This document shows, in pieces, positions 53,626 through 62,594 of a stretch of 64,000 nucleotides of DNA. This DNA comes from Devosia riboflavina. GTDB lineage: Bacteria; Pseudomonadota; Alphaproteobacteria; Rhizobiales; Devosiaceae. Position 1 is the first letter of the stretch, and the number at the start of each line of letters is the position of its first letter. The notes under the pieces are model-generated. The model saw only the letters and a program-made list of their open reading frames with translations. It did not search any database and was not told the DNA's origin. The stretch covers positions 1-64,000 of the forward strand of contig NZ_JQGC01000019.1 of the NCBI RefSeq assembly GCF_000743575.1. The letters run 5' to 3'. A program made the position numbers and the translations under genes.

Positions 53626-54625
53626 GGCACTGCTCGACGTTTCCGATCTGGTGATGAAGTTCGACTTGGGTCGGGTCAGGCCCGATGGCACGCCCATCGA
53701 GATTTCGGCGGTTGATGGTGTCAGCTTCCAGATCCGGCCGGGCGAAACGCTTGGCCTCGTGGGAGAATCTGGCTCGGGCAAGTCGACCACTGCCTCGCTG
53801 GTCCTCAGGATGCAGAAGCCGACCAGCGGAGCGGTTCGGCTAGACGGCACCGACATCAGCACCATGGGCGACCGTCAGTTGCGCGATGTCAGGCGCAAGA
53901 TGCAGGCCGTTTTCCAGAACCCCTATGCCTCGCTCAATCCGCGCATGCGGATTGGCGACCTCATTGCCGAACCTCTCAACGTCTTCGGTATCGGCACGAG
54001 AGCGGAGCGGGCCAAGGCCGCTGCCGACTTGCTGCACCGGGTCGGCCTCGCTCCCGATGCGCTGACGCGCTACCCGCACCAGATTTCTGGAGGGCAGCGG
54101 CAACGCGTCGCCATGGCGCGGGCGCTGGTGCTCAATCCCAGCCTGATCGTGCTGGATGAGCCTGTCTCTGCGCTCGACGTCTCGATCCAGGCGCAGATCA
54201 CCAGGCTTCTCGCCGATCTCCAGGCCGAGCGCGGCCTTGCCTACCTCTTCATTGCCCACAACTTGGCTGTCGTGGCTGGGCTCGCCCATCGCGTGGCAGT
54301 GATGTATCTCGGCCAAATCGTCGAAATTGGCGATACCGAGCAGATTTATCGGGCACCGGCCCATCCCTATACACAGGCTCTTCTTGATGCGACGCTGGAC
54401 CCCGATCCTCGGGTCGAGCGCCAGCGCAAGCATCAAGCACTTCGGGGTGATATTCCGACACCGGCCAATCCTCCGTCTGGCTGCCGCTTTCACACAAGAT
54501 GCCCCATCGTGCAGGATATTTGCCGGCGTACCGCGCCGATACTGGCTGGTGGTCCTGACCGGGCCGTGAAATGCCATTTCCCGCTCGCGCCGGTCTCTGC
54601 CAATCCAACAAAAAAGGTGTCCTGA
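53618..54625 (+). CDS. ABC transporter ATP-binding protein, DppF type
   Basis: 335 residues from ATG 53618, overlapping the upstream gene by eight bases. Walker A is [11 protein letters not shown], the signature is ISGGQRQRV, Walker B is LIVLDEPVSALD, and the switch is FIAHNLAVVAG. The C-terminus has the cysteine-bearing extension GCRFHTRCPIVQDICR. It completes the ABC importer. The amidohydrolase gene begins five bases later, linking uptake to hydrolysis. Confidence 0.92.
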   Translation: MPEALLDVSDLVMKFDLGRVRPDGTPIEISAVDGVSFQIRPGETLGLVGESGSGKSTTASLVLRMQKPTSGAVRLDGTDISTMGDRQLRDVRRKMQAVFQNPYASLNPRMRIGDLIAEPLNVFGIGTRAERAKAAADLLHRVGLAPDALTRYPHQISGGQRQRVAMARALVLNPSLIVLDEPVSALDVSIQAQITRLLADLQAERGLAYLFIAHNLAVVAGLAHRVAVMYLGQIVEIGDTEQIYRAPAHPYTQALLDATLDPDPRVERQRKHQALRGDIPTPANPPSGCRFHTRCPIVQDICRRTAPILAGGPDRAVKCHFPLAPVSANPTKKVS

Positions 54626-54629
54626 ACTC

Positions 54630-55844
54630 ATGAACCGCACCACCATCGTCAACGCCCGCCCCTGGGGCGACGAAGCCGCCGATATCGAAATCATTGACGG
54701 CGTCATTGCCCAGGTCGTGCCACACCGGCCTGACGCGACTTGGCAGGGCGAAATCGTCGATGGTCGCGGGCGGCTCGTGCTGCCGGCCTTCACCGATATT
54801 CATACCCATCTCGACTCAAGCCGGCTTGGCCTGCCGTTCCGTTCGCATAGCGGCGCTCCTGACGTGTGGGGCATGGTGATGAACGATCGCGCCAACTGGC
54901 GCTCGGCCCCCGGCACCGCCGCGTCGCGGGCCATCCACACGCTGGAGCTGATGATCGCGCGGGGCACGACCAAGGTGCGCAGCTACGCTCAGATCGACGC
55001 CGATTGCCGGCTGGAACGGTTTGAGGCCGTGTTGGCCGCCCGCGAGGCGCATCGTGCGCGTTCCGAGGTCAAGATCATCGCCTTCCCGCAAACCGGGTTT
55101 TCGCGCGAGGAGGGGGTAATACCGCTTATCGAGGAAGCGCTTGCCTCGGGTGCCGACGTCATGGGCGGAATCGATCCCTGCCAGCTCGAACGCAATCCGA
55201 TCTACCATCTCGATGTCGTATTCGGGCTGGCTCGGAAGTATCAGGTCGAGGTGGATTTCCACCTGCACGAACCGGGCGATCTATGCGTCTTCAGCGTCGA
55301 TCTGATCCTTGAGCGCGTGCGCGCGCTGGGTATGCAGGGCAAGGTCAGCATCTCGCATGCCTATTCCCTTGGCGGCGTGTCCGAAGCCACCACGCGACGG
55401 TTGATCGAGAAGTTCGCAGAGCTCGACATTTCCATGTGTACCGTCGCCCCGTCCGTCAGCACGGCTCTGCCAATTCGCGGCCTGGTCGAGGCGGGTGTTC
55501 GCGTTGGCCTGGGCGAAGACGGCATGCGGGATTATTGGAAGCCCTACGGCAATGCCGACATGCTCGACCGCACCTGGCAACTGGCCTTCACCAATAATTT
55601 CTCGCACGATCAGGACATCGAAATGTGCCTGGGCGTCGCCACCATCGGCAGCGCGTCCATCATGACGCCAAATCCGGTTTCGCGATTGGTTCGCGGCGGC
55701 CACCAGGGAGTCTTGGTCGGCAACCCGGCCGACCTGCTCCTCCTTGCCGGCGAGTCGCCGACCTCCGCGGTCATGGACCGCCCCACGGACCGAACCGTCT
55801 TGCACCAGGGTCGTGTCGTCGCGGACCAATTGGAACTGGTCTGA
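54630..55844 (+). CDS. Metal-dependent amidohydrolase, cytosine deaminase (CodA)-like
   Basis: 404 residues. The amidohydrolase fold is flanked by a beta-sandwich. Metal ligands: HxH at H58 and H60 (DIHTHLDSSRLG), H211 or H213 in DFHLHEPGD, H243 in ISHAYS, and D297 in LGEDGMRDYWKPYGNADML. The last block matches the GxDDxxDPWYPxGxxNM segment of CodA-type deaminases. Relatives deaminate or hydrolyse cytosine, creatinine, guanidine-type or other N-heterocycles. It is the last gene of the rightward catabolic operon. The deviations from cytosine deaminase (HLHEP instead of HCDEI) leave the substrate open. Confidence 0.85.
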   Translation: MNRTTIVNARPWGDEAADIEIIDGVIAQVVPHRPDATWQGEIVDGRGRLVLPAFTDIHTHLDSSRLGLPFRSHSGAPDVWGMVMNDRANWRSAPGTAASRAIHTLELMIARGTTKVRSYAQIDADCRLERFEAVLAAREAHRARSEVKIIAFPQTGFSREEGVIPLIEEALASGADVMGGIDPCQLERNPIYHLDVVFGLARKYQVEVDFHLHEPGDLCVFSVDLILERVRALGMQGKVSISHAYSLGGVSEATTRRLIEKFAELDISMCTVAPSVSTALPIRGLVEAGVRVGLGEDGMRDYWKPYGNADMLDRTWQLAFTNNFSHDQDIEMCLGVATIGSASIMTPNPVSRLVRGGHQGVLVGNPADLLLLAGESPTSAVMDRPTDRTVLHQGRVVADQLELV

Positions 55845-56036
55845 TCGCCACGGGGGAATGGCCACTGTCCCTTGAGAACGTCGGGCGGAGCTATTATGCG
55901 CCGCCCCCATCTGTCTACTGTCACCCCGCTTCGGTCTTTACCGCAGGGGCCGGGCGTTTTCTCTGCAGCAAGCCTCATGGTGCCAAAAGATGCGCTTTCC
56001 CAGTTTCCGCACGCTCGCTCCATATCGTGCAATGTA
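55845..56036. other. Gap between the amidohydrolase gene and the serC leader
   Basis: A 6-bp stem GGGCGG/CCGCCC (55883-55888 with 55901-55906) could end the upstream transcript, though no T tract follows. The serC promoter should lie here, but no clear -35/-10 pair was identified. Confidence 0.4.
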
Positions 56037-56129
56037 CCCTCCCAATCCCCATTGACGACCAACCGGACAAGGAGTATCTCCGGCCTCAGGACACCTCGCC
56101 CTAACGCGAGGCGCATAGGCCTGGGAGGG
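56037..56129 (+). ncRNA. Structured 5' leader of serC (serC RNA motif candidate)
   Basis: Two hairpins precede the serC start. The first is CCGGA/TCCGG (56063-56067 with 56079-56083), with an alternative inner pairing GGAG/CTCC. The second is a bulged hairpin, CTCAGG/CCTGGG (56085-56090 with 56120-56125), enclosing CCTCGC/GCGAGG (56094-56099 with 56106-56111). A conserved RNA motif is known upstream of serC in alphaproteobacteria, and this leader has the right position and hairpin-rich form. CCCTCCC at 56037-56043 is fully complementary to the serC ribosome binding site GGGAGGG at 56123-56129. Confidence 0.6.
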
Positions 56130-56138
56130 CCGCTTGAG

Positions 56139-57320
56139 ATGGCTGATACGCCCCTGACCGCACCGGCGGTAAAACCGGCTAACCCCAATTTTTCGTCGGG
56201 TCCTTGTGCCAAGCGTCCAGGCTGGACGGTTGAAGCGCTTGCTGGCGCCTTGACCGGTCGTTCGCACCGGGCTAAGATCGCCAAGGCGCGCATTCAGCAG
56301 GCGATCGACCTGACTCGCGAACTCCTCGAAGTTCCCGCCGATTATCGCATCGGCATCGTTCCTGCTTCCGATACCGGCGCCGTCGAAATGTTCCTCTGGA
56401 GCGCGCTGGGCGCTCGGGGCGTCGACATGCTGGCCTGGGAGTCGTTCGGCGCCGGTTGGGTGACCGACGTGCAGAAGCAGCTCAAGCTTCCTGACGTTCG
56501 CGTGCTCGAAGCGCCCTATGGCGAACTGCCTGACCTGACGCAGGTCGATTTCAACCGCGATGTGGTTTTCACCTGGAACGGCACGACTTCGGGCGTGCGC
56601 GTGCCGAATGCGGACTGGATCCCGGCCAATCGCGAAGGCCTTACCATTTGCGATGCCACCTCGGCCGCCTTCGCGCAGAAGCTCGACTTTGCCAAGCTCG
56701 ACGTCGTCACCTTCTCCTGGCAGAAGGCGCTGGGTGGTGAAGCCGCGCATGGCATTCTCATCCTGTCGCCGCGCGCCGTTGAACGTCTCGAGACCTACAA
56801 GCCCGACCGTCCGCTACCTAAAATTTTCCGCATGACCAAGGGCGGCAAGCTGATCGAAGGCATCTTCAAGGCCGAAACGATCAACACTGTTTCGATGATC
56901 TGCATTGAAGACGCGATCGACGCCATGCAGTGGGGCCTTCAGGTTGGCGGTTTGCAGGGTATGCAGGCCCGCGCCGATGCCAATTTCAAGGTGCTGGCCG
57001 ATTGGGTGGAAGAGACCTCTTGGGTCGACTTCCTCGCCAAGAAGGCCGACCAGCGTTCGAACACCTCCGTATGTCTCTCGATCGTCGATCCGGAAATCAT
57101 GGCGCTCGACGACGAAGGCCAGGCCGCGTTTGCCAAGGCTATCGTTGCCCGCCTCGATAAGCTCGGCGTCGGCTACGATTTCGGCTCCTACAAGGACGCT
57201 CCGGCAGGCCTGCGCATCTGGGCCGGTTCGACGGTGGAAGCTTCCGACCTTGCGGCCCTGACCCCGTGGCTCGACTGGGCTTTTGCTCAGGAAAAGGCCG
57301 CCCTCAAGACTGCTGCCTGA
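56139..57320 (+). CDS. serC: SerC, phosphoserine aminotransferase (rhizobial/archaeal subtype)
   Basis: 393 residues from ATG 56139, with GGGAGGG about ten bases upstream. The frame is open for 89 codons further, but those run through the leader hairpins. SerC transfers the amino group of glutamate to 3-phosphohydroxypyruvate in serine synthesis, using PLP. The N-terminal [15 protein letters not shown], the phosphate-binding [13 protein letters not shown], and the PLP lysine at residue 196 in [14 protein letters not shown] are present. The length and the GPCAKRPGW block mark the longer subtype found in Hyphomicrobiales rather than the 360-residue E. coli form. It is followed by serA. Confidence 0.95.
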   Translation: MADTPLTAPAVKPANPNFSSGPCAKRPGWTVEALAGALTGRSHRAKIAKARIQQAIDLTRELLEVPADYRIGIVPASDTGAVEMFLWSALGARGVDMLAWESFGAGWVTDVQKQLKLPDVRVLEAPYGELPDLTQVDFNRDVVFTWNGTTSGVRVPNADWIPANREGLTICDATSAAFAQKLDFAKLDVVTFSWQKALGGEAAHGILILSPRAVERLETYKPDRPLPKIFRMTKGGKLIEGIFKAETINTVSMICIEDAIDAMQWGLQVGGLQGMQARADANFKVLADWVEETSWVDFLAKKADQRSNTSVCLSIVDPEIMALDDEGQAAFAKAIVARLDKLGVGYDFGSYKDAPAGLRIWAGSTVEASDLAALTPWLDWAFAQEKAALKTAA

Positions 57321-57327
57321 ATTTTTG

Positions 57328-57347
57328 GCCCCGCCACGCGGCGGGGC
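57328..57347. terminator. Hairpin after serC
   Basis: A perfect 8-bp stem GCCCCGCC/GGCGGGGC with loop ACGC. The T stretch lies before, not after, the stem, so it would terminate minus-strand transcripts better. For serC it may act as a partial terminator or stabiliser ahead of serA. Confidence 0.5.
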
Positions 57348-57354
57348 ACTCCCA

Positions 57355-57399
57355 CTCATTCTCGCGGCGTCGCAGGTTCAAATCCTGCTCCCGCAACCA
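57355..57399 (+). repeat. tRNA 3'-end-like remnant (fMet-like)
   Basis: A canonical T-arm is present: GCAGG (57372-57376), loop TTCAAAT, CCTGC (57384-57388), then the acceptor strand TCCCGCA, an A discriminator and CCA (57397-57399). The T-arm and 3' end closely resemble initiator tRNA(fMet). CTCAT at 57355-57359 sits at the spacing expected for its anticodon loop. No D-arm, anticodon stem or 5' half is present, so it is not a functional tRNA gene. Confidence 0.6.
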
Positions 57400-57416
57400 A
57401 TATGCAGGAGGGCGCA

Positions 57417-59000
57417 ATGCCCAAGGTTCTCGTTTCGGATAAGCTCAGCCCGACCGCCGTCCAGATTTTCAAGGACAATGGCGTCGAGGTGGATTACCTG
57501 CCCGATCTCGGCAAGGACAAGGAAAAGTTCCTTGAAGCCATTGGCCAGTATGATGGCCTCGCCATCCGTTCGGCCAGCAAGGTGACCGAGAAGATCATCG
57601 CTGCTGCGACCAATCTCAAGGTCATCGGCCGCGCCGGCATCGGTGTCGACAATGTCGATATTCCGGCCGCGACCAAGAAGGGCATCATCGTGATGAACAC
57701 GCCCTTCGGCAATTCGATCACCACGGCCGAGCACGCCATCGCCATGATGTTCGCTCTGGCTCGCCAGCTGCCGGAAGCCGACGCTTCGACCCGCGCTTCG
57801 AAGTGGGAAAAGAACCGCTTCATGGGCGTCGAAGTCACCAACAAGGTGCTCGGCCTGATCGGCGCCGGCAATATCGGTTCGATCGTTGCCGACCGCGCCA
57901 TCGGTCTGCGCATGAAGGTCATCGCCTTCGACCCCTTCCTGACCCCGGAGCGCGCCCAGACGCTGGGCGTTGAGAAGGTCGAGCTCGATGATCTTCTCGC
58001 CCGCGCCGATTTTATCACGCTGCACACGCCGCTGATCGATGCGACCCGCAATATTCTCAATGCGGAAAACCTCGCCAAGACCAAGAAGGGCGTGCGCATC
58101 ATCAATTGCGCCCGTGGCGGTCTCATCGATGAAGAAGCGCTCTACAATGCGCTGAAGTCCGGCCATGTCGCCGGCGCAGCGCTTGATGTGTTCCTCGTTG
58201 AACCGGCCGAGAACAATCCGCTGTTCGATCTGCCCAACGTCATCTGCACGCCGCACCTTGGCGCTTCGACCACCGAAGCCCAGGAAAACGTCGCGCTGCA
58301 GGTTGCCGAGCAGATTTCGGCCTATCTCATGACCGGCGAAATCACCAATGCGCTCAACTTCCCGTCGATTTCGGCGGAAGAAGCCCCGATCATCACCCCC
58401 TGGGTGAAGCTTGCGGAAGCGCTCGGTTCCTTTGCCGGCCAGCTCACCGAAACCGGTATCAAGGGCATTCAGATCGAATTCGAAGGCACTCCGGCCGGGC
58501 TCAATATCCGTCCGATGGTCGCGGCCGCCATCAATGGCGTGCTGAAACCGTCGCTGGGTGACATCAACATGGTTTCGGCCCCGCAGATCGCCAAGGATCG
58601 CGGCATTACCGTCGAAACCACGACCCGCGACCAGCAGGGCGCCTATGAAGGCTATATCCGCCTGACCGTGACTACCGAGCGCCAGACGCGCGGCGTCGCC
58701 GGCACGATCTTTGCCAATGGCAAGTCGCGCATCATCCAGGTCAAGGACATCAACATGGAAGCCGAACTGTCGCCGTCCATGCTTTATGTCACCAACGAGG
58801 ACAAGCCGGGCCATATCGGTCGCCTCGGCACGCTGCTCGGTACACTCGGCATCAATATCGCCAATTTCAACCTCGGCCGTGCCGAAGTGGGTGGCGATGC
58901 CATCGCCCTGGTCTCCATCGATGGCACGCTGACCGACGAGCAGCTTGGCAAGATCGCCGCGCTTGAGGGCGTCAAGCAGGCGAAGGCCGTCCGTTTCTAA
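57417..59000 (+). CDS. serA: SerA, D-3-phosphoglycerate dehydrogenase (long form with ACT domain)
   Basis: 527 residues. ATG 57417 is chosen over ATG 57402 because AGGAGGG lies between them at proper spacing. It oxidises 3-phosphoglycerate to 3-phosphohydroxypyruvate, the first step of serine synthesis. The Rossmann motif GLIGAGNIGS is near residue 146. The catalytic Arg lies in INCARGGLIDEEAL and the His in CTPHLGAST. An intervening domain (about 315-450) is followed by a C-terminal ACT domain (LYVTNEDKPGHIGRLGTLLG) that usually senses serine. Together with serC it makes a serine pathway unit. A strong terminator follows. Confidence 0.97.
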   Translation: MPKVLVSDKLSPTAVQIFKDNGVEVDYLPDLGKDKEKFLEAIGQYDGLAIRSASKVTEKIIAAATNLKVIGRAGIGVDNVDIPAATKKGIIVMNTPFGNSITTAEHAIAMMFALARQLPEADASTRASKWEKNRFMGVEVTNKVLGLIGAGNIGSIVADRAIGLRMKVIAFDPFLTPERAQTLGVEKVELDDLLARADFITLHTPLIDATRNILNAENLAKTKKGVRIINCARGGLIDEEALYNALKSGHVAGAALDVFLVEPAENNPLFDLPNVICTPHLGASTTEAQENVALQVAEQISAYLMTGEITNALNFPSISAEEAPIITPWVKLAEALGSFAGQLTETGIKGIQIEFEGTPAGLNIRPMVAAAINGVLKPSLGDINMVSAPQIAKDRGITVETTTRDQQGAYEGYIRLTVTTERQTRGVAGTIFANGKSRIIQVKDINMEAELSPSMLYVTNEDKPGHIGRLGTLLGTLGINIANFNLGRAEVGGDAIALVSIDGTLTDEQLGKIAALEGVKQAKAVRF

Positions 59001-59021
59001 AAGTCGGAATTATTGACAATT

Positions 59022-59056
59022 GCCCCGCCGGTTCACGCCGGCGGGGCTTTCTTTTT
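59022..59056 (+). terminator. Rho-independent terminator after serA
   Basis: A perfect 10-bp stem GCCCCGCCGG/CCGGCGGGGC with a six-base loop is followed by TTTCTTTTT. Confidence 0.92.
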
Positions 59057-59134
59057 GGTGGTAGGGCGCGCTAGTGTCGCGCCGTTCCCCTTGCGCCGCC
59101 GTGTCGGCGCCATCCCCAAATTTCCGAGGTTCTT

Positions 59135-60064
59135 ATGAAGACCTTCAAGGTGCCCCACACCGATCTCACCGTTTCGAGTGTCGTTCTGGGGCTCATGCGC
59201 ATCGCCAAGATGAGCAATGCTGAAATCCAGTCCCTGTTCGGCGCGGCCGTCGATGCCGGCGTTACCGTGTTCGACCATGCTGATATCTATGGCGGCGAGC
59301 GTCACCGCTGCGAGGAACGGTTCGGCGAGGCCATCACGCTCTCTTCGGTCGAGCGCGAAAAGATCCTGATCCAGAGCAAGGTCGGCATCCGCAAGGGTTT
59401 CTTCGATTTTTCGTCCGAGCACATTTTGCAGACGGTCGATGAATCTCTCGCGGCGCTGCGTACCGACTATCTCGATGTATTGCTGCTGCATCGTCCGGAT
59501 ACCCTCGTCGAGCCCGAAGACGTCGCCTCGGCTTTCGACAAGCTCGCCGCTTCGGGAAAAGTTCGCCATTTTGGCGTTTCCAACCACACGCCGGGCCAGA
59601 TTGAGGTGCTGAAAACAGCGGTGACGCAGCCGCTGCTATTCAACCAGGTCCAGCTCAGCATCACCCATGCCAATCTCTTTGCGCAGGGCGTTGCGGCCAA
59701 TATGAACGGGCTCGACCAATCGATCAGCCGCGACAATGGCCTCCTCGATTATTCGCGCCTGAAAGGCATGATGCTGCAGGCCTGGTCGCCCTTCCAGAAG
59801 GGTTTTTTCGATGGCGTTTTCGTCGGCGACCGCGAGGAGTATGCCGAGCTCAACGATGCCCTGGATGAACTGGCGACCAAGTATGGCGTGACCCCCACGG
59901 GTATCGCCGTCGCCTGGATCACCCGCCATCCGGCCAATGTGCAGGTCGTCCTCGGCACCACAAAGCCCTCGCGTGTCGAAGAGTGCGCTGCCGGCTCCTC
60001 CGTGCCGCTGACGCGCGAGGAATGGTACCGCCTGTTCCGTGCTGCGGGACATACGCTGCCGTAA
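59135..60064 (+). CDS. Aldo/keto reductase, YdhF-like
   Basis: 309 residues from ATG 59135. It is a TIM-barrel NAD(P)H-dependent oxidoreductase. The catalytic set is visible: Asp and Tyr in FDHADIYGG, Lys in IQSKVGIRKG, and His in VLLLHRPD. The cofactor region is VVLGTTKPSRVEE. The YdhF subgroup accepts assorted carbonyls, and no specific substrate can be deduced. It stands alone between serA and the converging exporter gene, with terminator-like structures on both sides. The role may be general carbonyl detoxification. Confidence 0.92.
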   Translation: MKTFKVPHTDLTVSSVVLGLMRIAKMSNAEIQSLFGAAVDAGVTVFDHADIYGGERHRCEERFGEAITLSSVEREKILIQSKVGIRKGFFDFSSEHILQTVDESLAALRTDYLDVLLLHRPDTLVEPEDVASAFDKLAASGKVRHFGVSNHTPGQIEVLKTAVTQPLLFNQVQLSITHANLFAQGVAANMNGLDQSISRDNGLLDYSRLKGMMLQAWSPFQKGFFDGVFVGDREEYAELNDALDELATKYGVTPTGIAVAWITRHPANVQVVLGTTKPSRVEECAAGSSVPLTREEWYRLFRAAGHTLP

Positions 60065-60081
60065 ATCCAGTCGTCCCATCC

Positions 60082-60110
60082 TGAGGTGCTTTGCGCTGCA
60101 AAGCACCTCA
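60082..60110. repeat. REP-like palindrome acting as convergent terminator
   Basis: A perfect 13-bp stem TGAGGTGCTTTGC/GCAAAGCACCTCA with loop GCT, preceded by CCCATCC. Sequences of this CATCCTGAGGTGC type recur in Hyphomicrobiales genomes. Its position between converging genes also suits bidirectional termination. Confidence 0.7.
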
Positions 60111-60128
60111 CCATTAGGGCTGCTGGTG

Positions 60129-61076
60129 CTAGGCGGTGCGTCTGCGCGCCGCCCACTCCGCCAGGACAATGCCGAAGATGATGATTCCGGCCGCGAGGAA
60201 GTGATAACCCTCAAGGCTCTCCCCGAGGATCAGCACCGAACCAAGCGTACCGAAAACCGGAATGAGATTATGGCTCGGCGCCGCGCGATTGGCGCCGACC
60301 AGTTCAACCCCGCGGGCATAGGCGATCTGGCTGAACATGGAGGGGAAGGTCGCGACATAGGCGATGACCAGCCATACCGTCGGCGAGGCATGGGCGAGGG
60401 TGCTGACAGAACCAAGCCCGCCGCCGAATAGAGCCAGCATGATCACCGCCGAACTCGCCGCACCGAAGAAGGACACGGCCATGAAGCTGAACATGTGCAC
60501 CTTAGGCCGAAAACGCAGCGCCAGCGTGTAGCCGGTATAGGCGAGGCAGGCGAGGATGACAAAGCCGTCGCCGAGATTGATGTCCATGCGCAGGAGGCGC
60601 GAGGGATCGCCATGGGTCGCGGTCAGGATCACGCCAAAGATCGCCAGCAGCACGCCAAAGATCTGCAAGAGATTGGCGCGCACGCGGAAAAACAGAAAGT
60701 TTGCACCGAGAATCAGCATCGGCAGCGAGGCCTGTTCGATGGCCGAATTGACTGCTGTGGTCATGGTCAGGCCGACATAGAGCAAGACGTTGAAGAACGC
60801 ATAGCCGACAATGCCGAAAGCCATCAGCACCGGCCAGGTGCGCTTCACTTCCGCCCAGTCGTTCCGCAAGTGCCTGTAGGAAAAGGGCAAAATAAACAGC
60901 GTCGCCAAAACGCAGCGGCAGGCAAGCAGCAGGAAGGGGCTGATTTCGCCCACGACCAGTTTGGCTGCAACCACATTGCCGCCCCAGAAAAGCGGCGCCA
61001 GAACCAGCAGGAGATAGGGCTGATCGAGAATTCCGGCGGAAATGCCGCGCTTTTCAGTGGTCTGCGGCTTTGTCAT
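60129..61076 (-). CDS. EamA/DMT-family transporter
   Basis: 315 residues from ATG 61076 (MTKPQTTEKRG); the frame is open for 348 further codons on this strand, but those lie opposite purA and are not coding-like. Ten membrane segments are arranged as two EamA repeats of five; the first begins LLLVLAPLFWGGNVVAAKLV and the second contains LACLAYTGYTLALRF. Such carriers export metabolites, often amino acids or drugs. It is divergent from purA with 180 bases between starts, and it converges on the aldo/keto reductase. Confidence 0.92.
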   Translation of the reverse strand: MTKPQTTEKRGISAGILDQPYLLLVLAPLFWGGNVVAAKLVVGEISPFLLLACRCVLATLFILPFSYRHLRNDWAEVKRTWPVLMAFGIVGYAFFNVLLYVGLTMTTAVNSAIEQASLPMLILGANFLFFRVRANLLQIFGVLLAIFGVILTATHGDPSRLLRMDINLGDGFVILACLAYTGYTLALRFRPKVHMFSFMAVSFFGAASSAVIMLALFGGGLGSVSTLAHASPTVWLVIAYVATFPSMFSQIAYARGVELVGANRAAPSHNLIPVFGTLGSVLILGESLEGYHFLAAGIIIFGIVLAEWAARRRTA

Positions 61077-61256
61077 TGCGGCTTCAGTGATGTAAGGACA
61101 GTCGGACTTATCAGTTATTCGGCTGCAATCAAACCCGCGAGGGGCGGTGGCCGAACGGACGGATGTCCGCAACCTGGGTAAGGGTGCTGCCAGCACAGCC
61201 GGCCCGATTTCATCGTGCCGGATTTTGGCACGCCTCAGTTTAAGGAAGACTGGACT
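61077..61256 (+). promoter_or_regulatory. purA leader with three small hairpins
   Basis: Three short stems stand in series before purA: CGGAC/GTCCG (61156-61169, loop GGAT), GTGCT/AGCAC (61184-61196, loop GCC) and CGTGCC/GGCACG (61214-61232, seven-base loop). No known purine riboswitch pattern was recognised. The region also holds the divergent promoters. Confidence 0.4.
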
Positions 61257-62546
<1,290 letters not shown>

Positions 62547-62594
62547 TAAACTTTGCTAAAAGACGTCGCTGCAATTGTGAGTACCCAGTAGCCT

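Noticed and set aside
57341-57394. Mini tRNA-like fold pairing GCGGGG (57341-57346) with TCCCGC (57389-57394)
   Set aside because: GCGGGG is better explained by the perfect hairpin 57328-57347, and no D or anticodon arm can form; the tRNA 3'-end resemblance itself is kept as a finding.
60495-61181. 228-codon plus-strand frame opposite the EamA transporter
   Set aside because: Gln/Lys/Asp/His-rich antisense composition; the minus strand encodes ten clear membrane spans.
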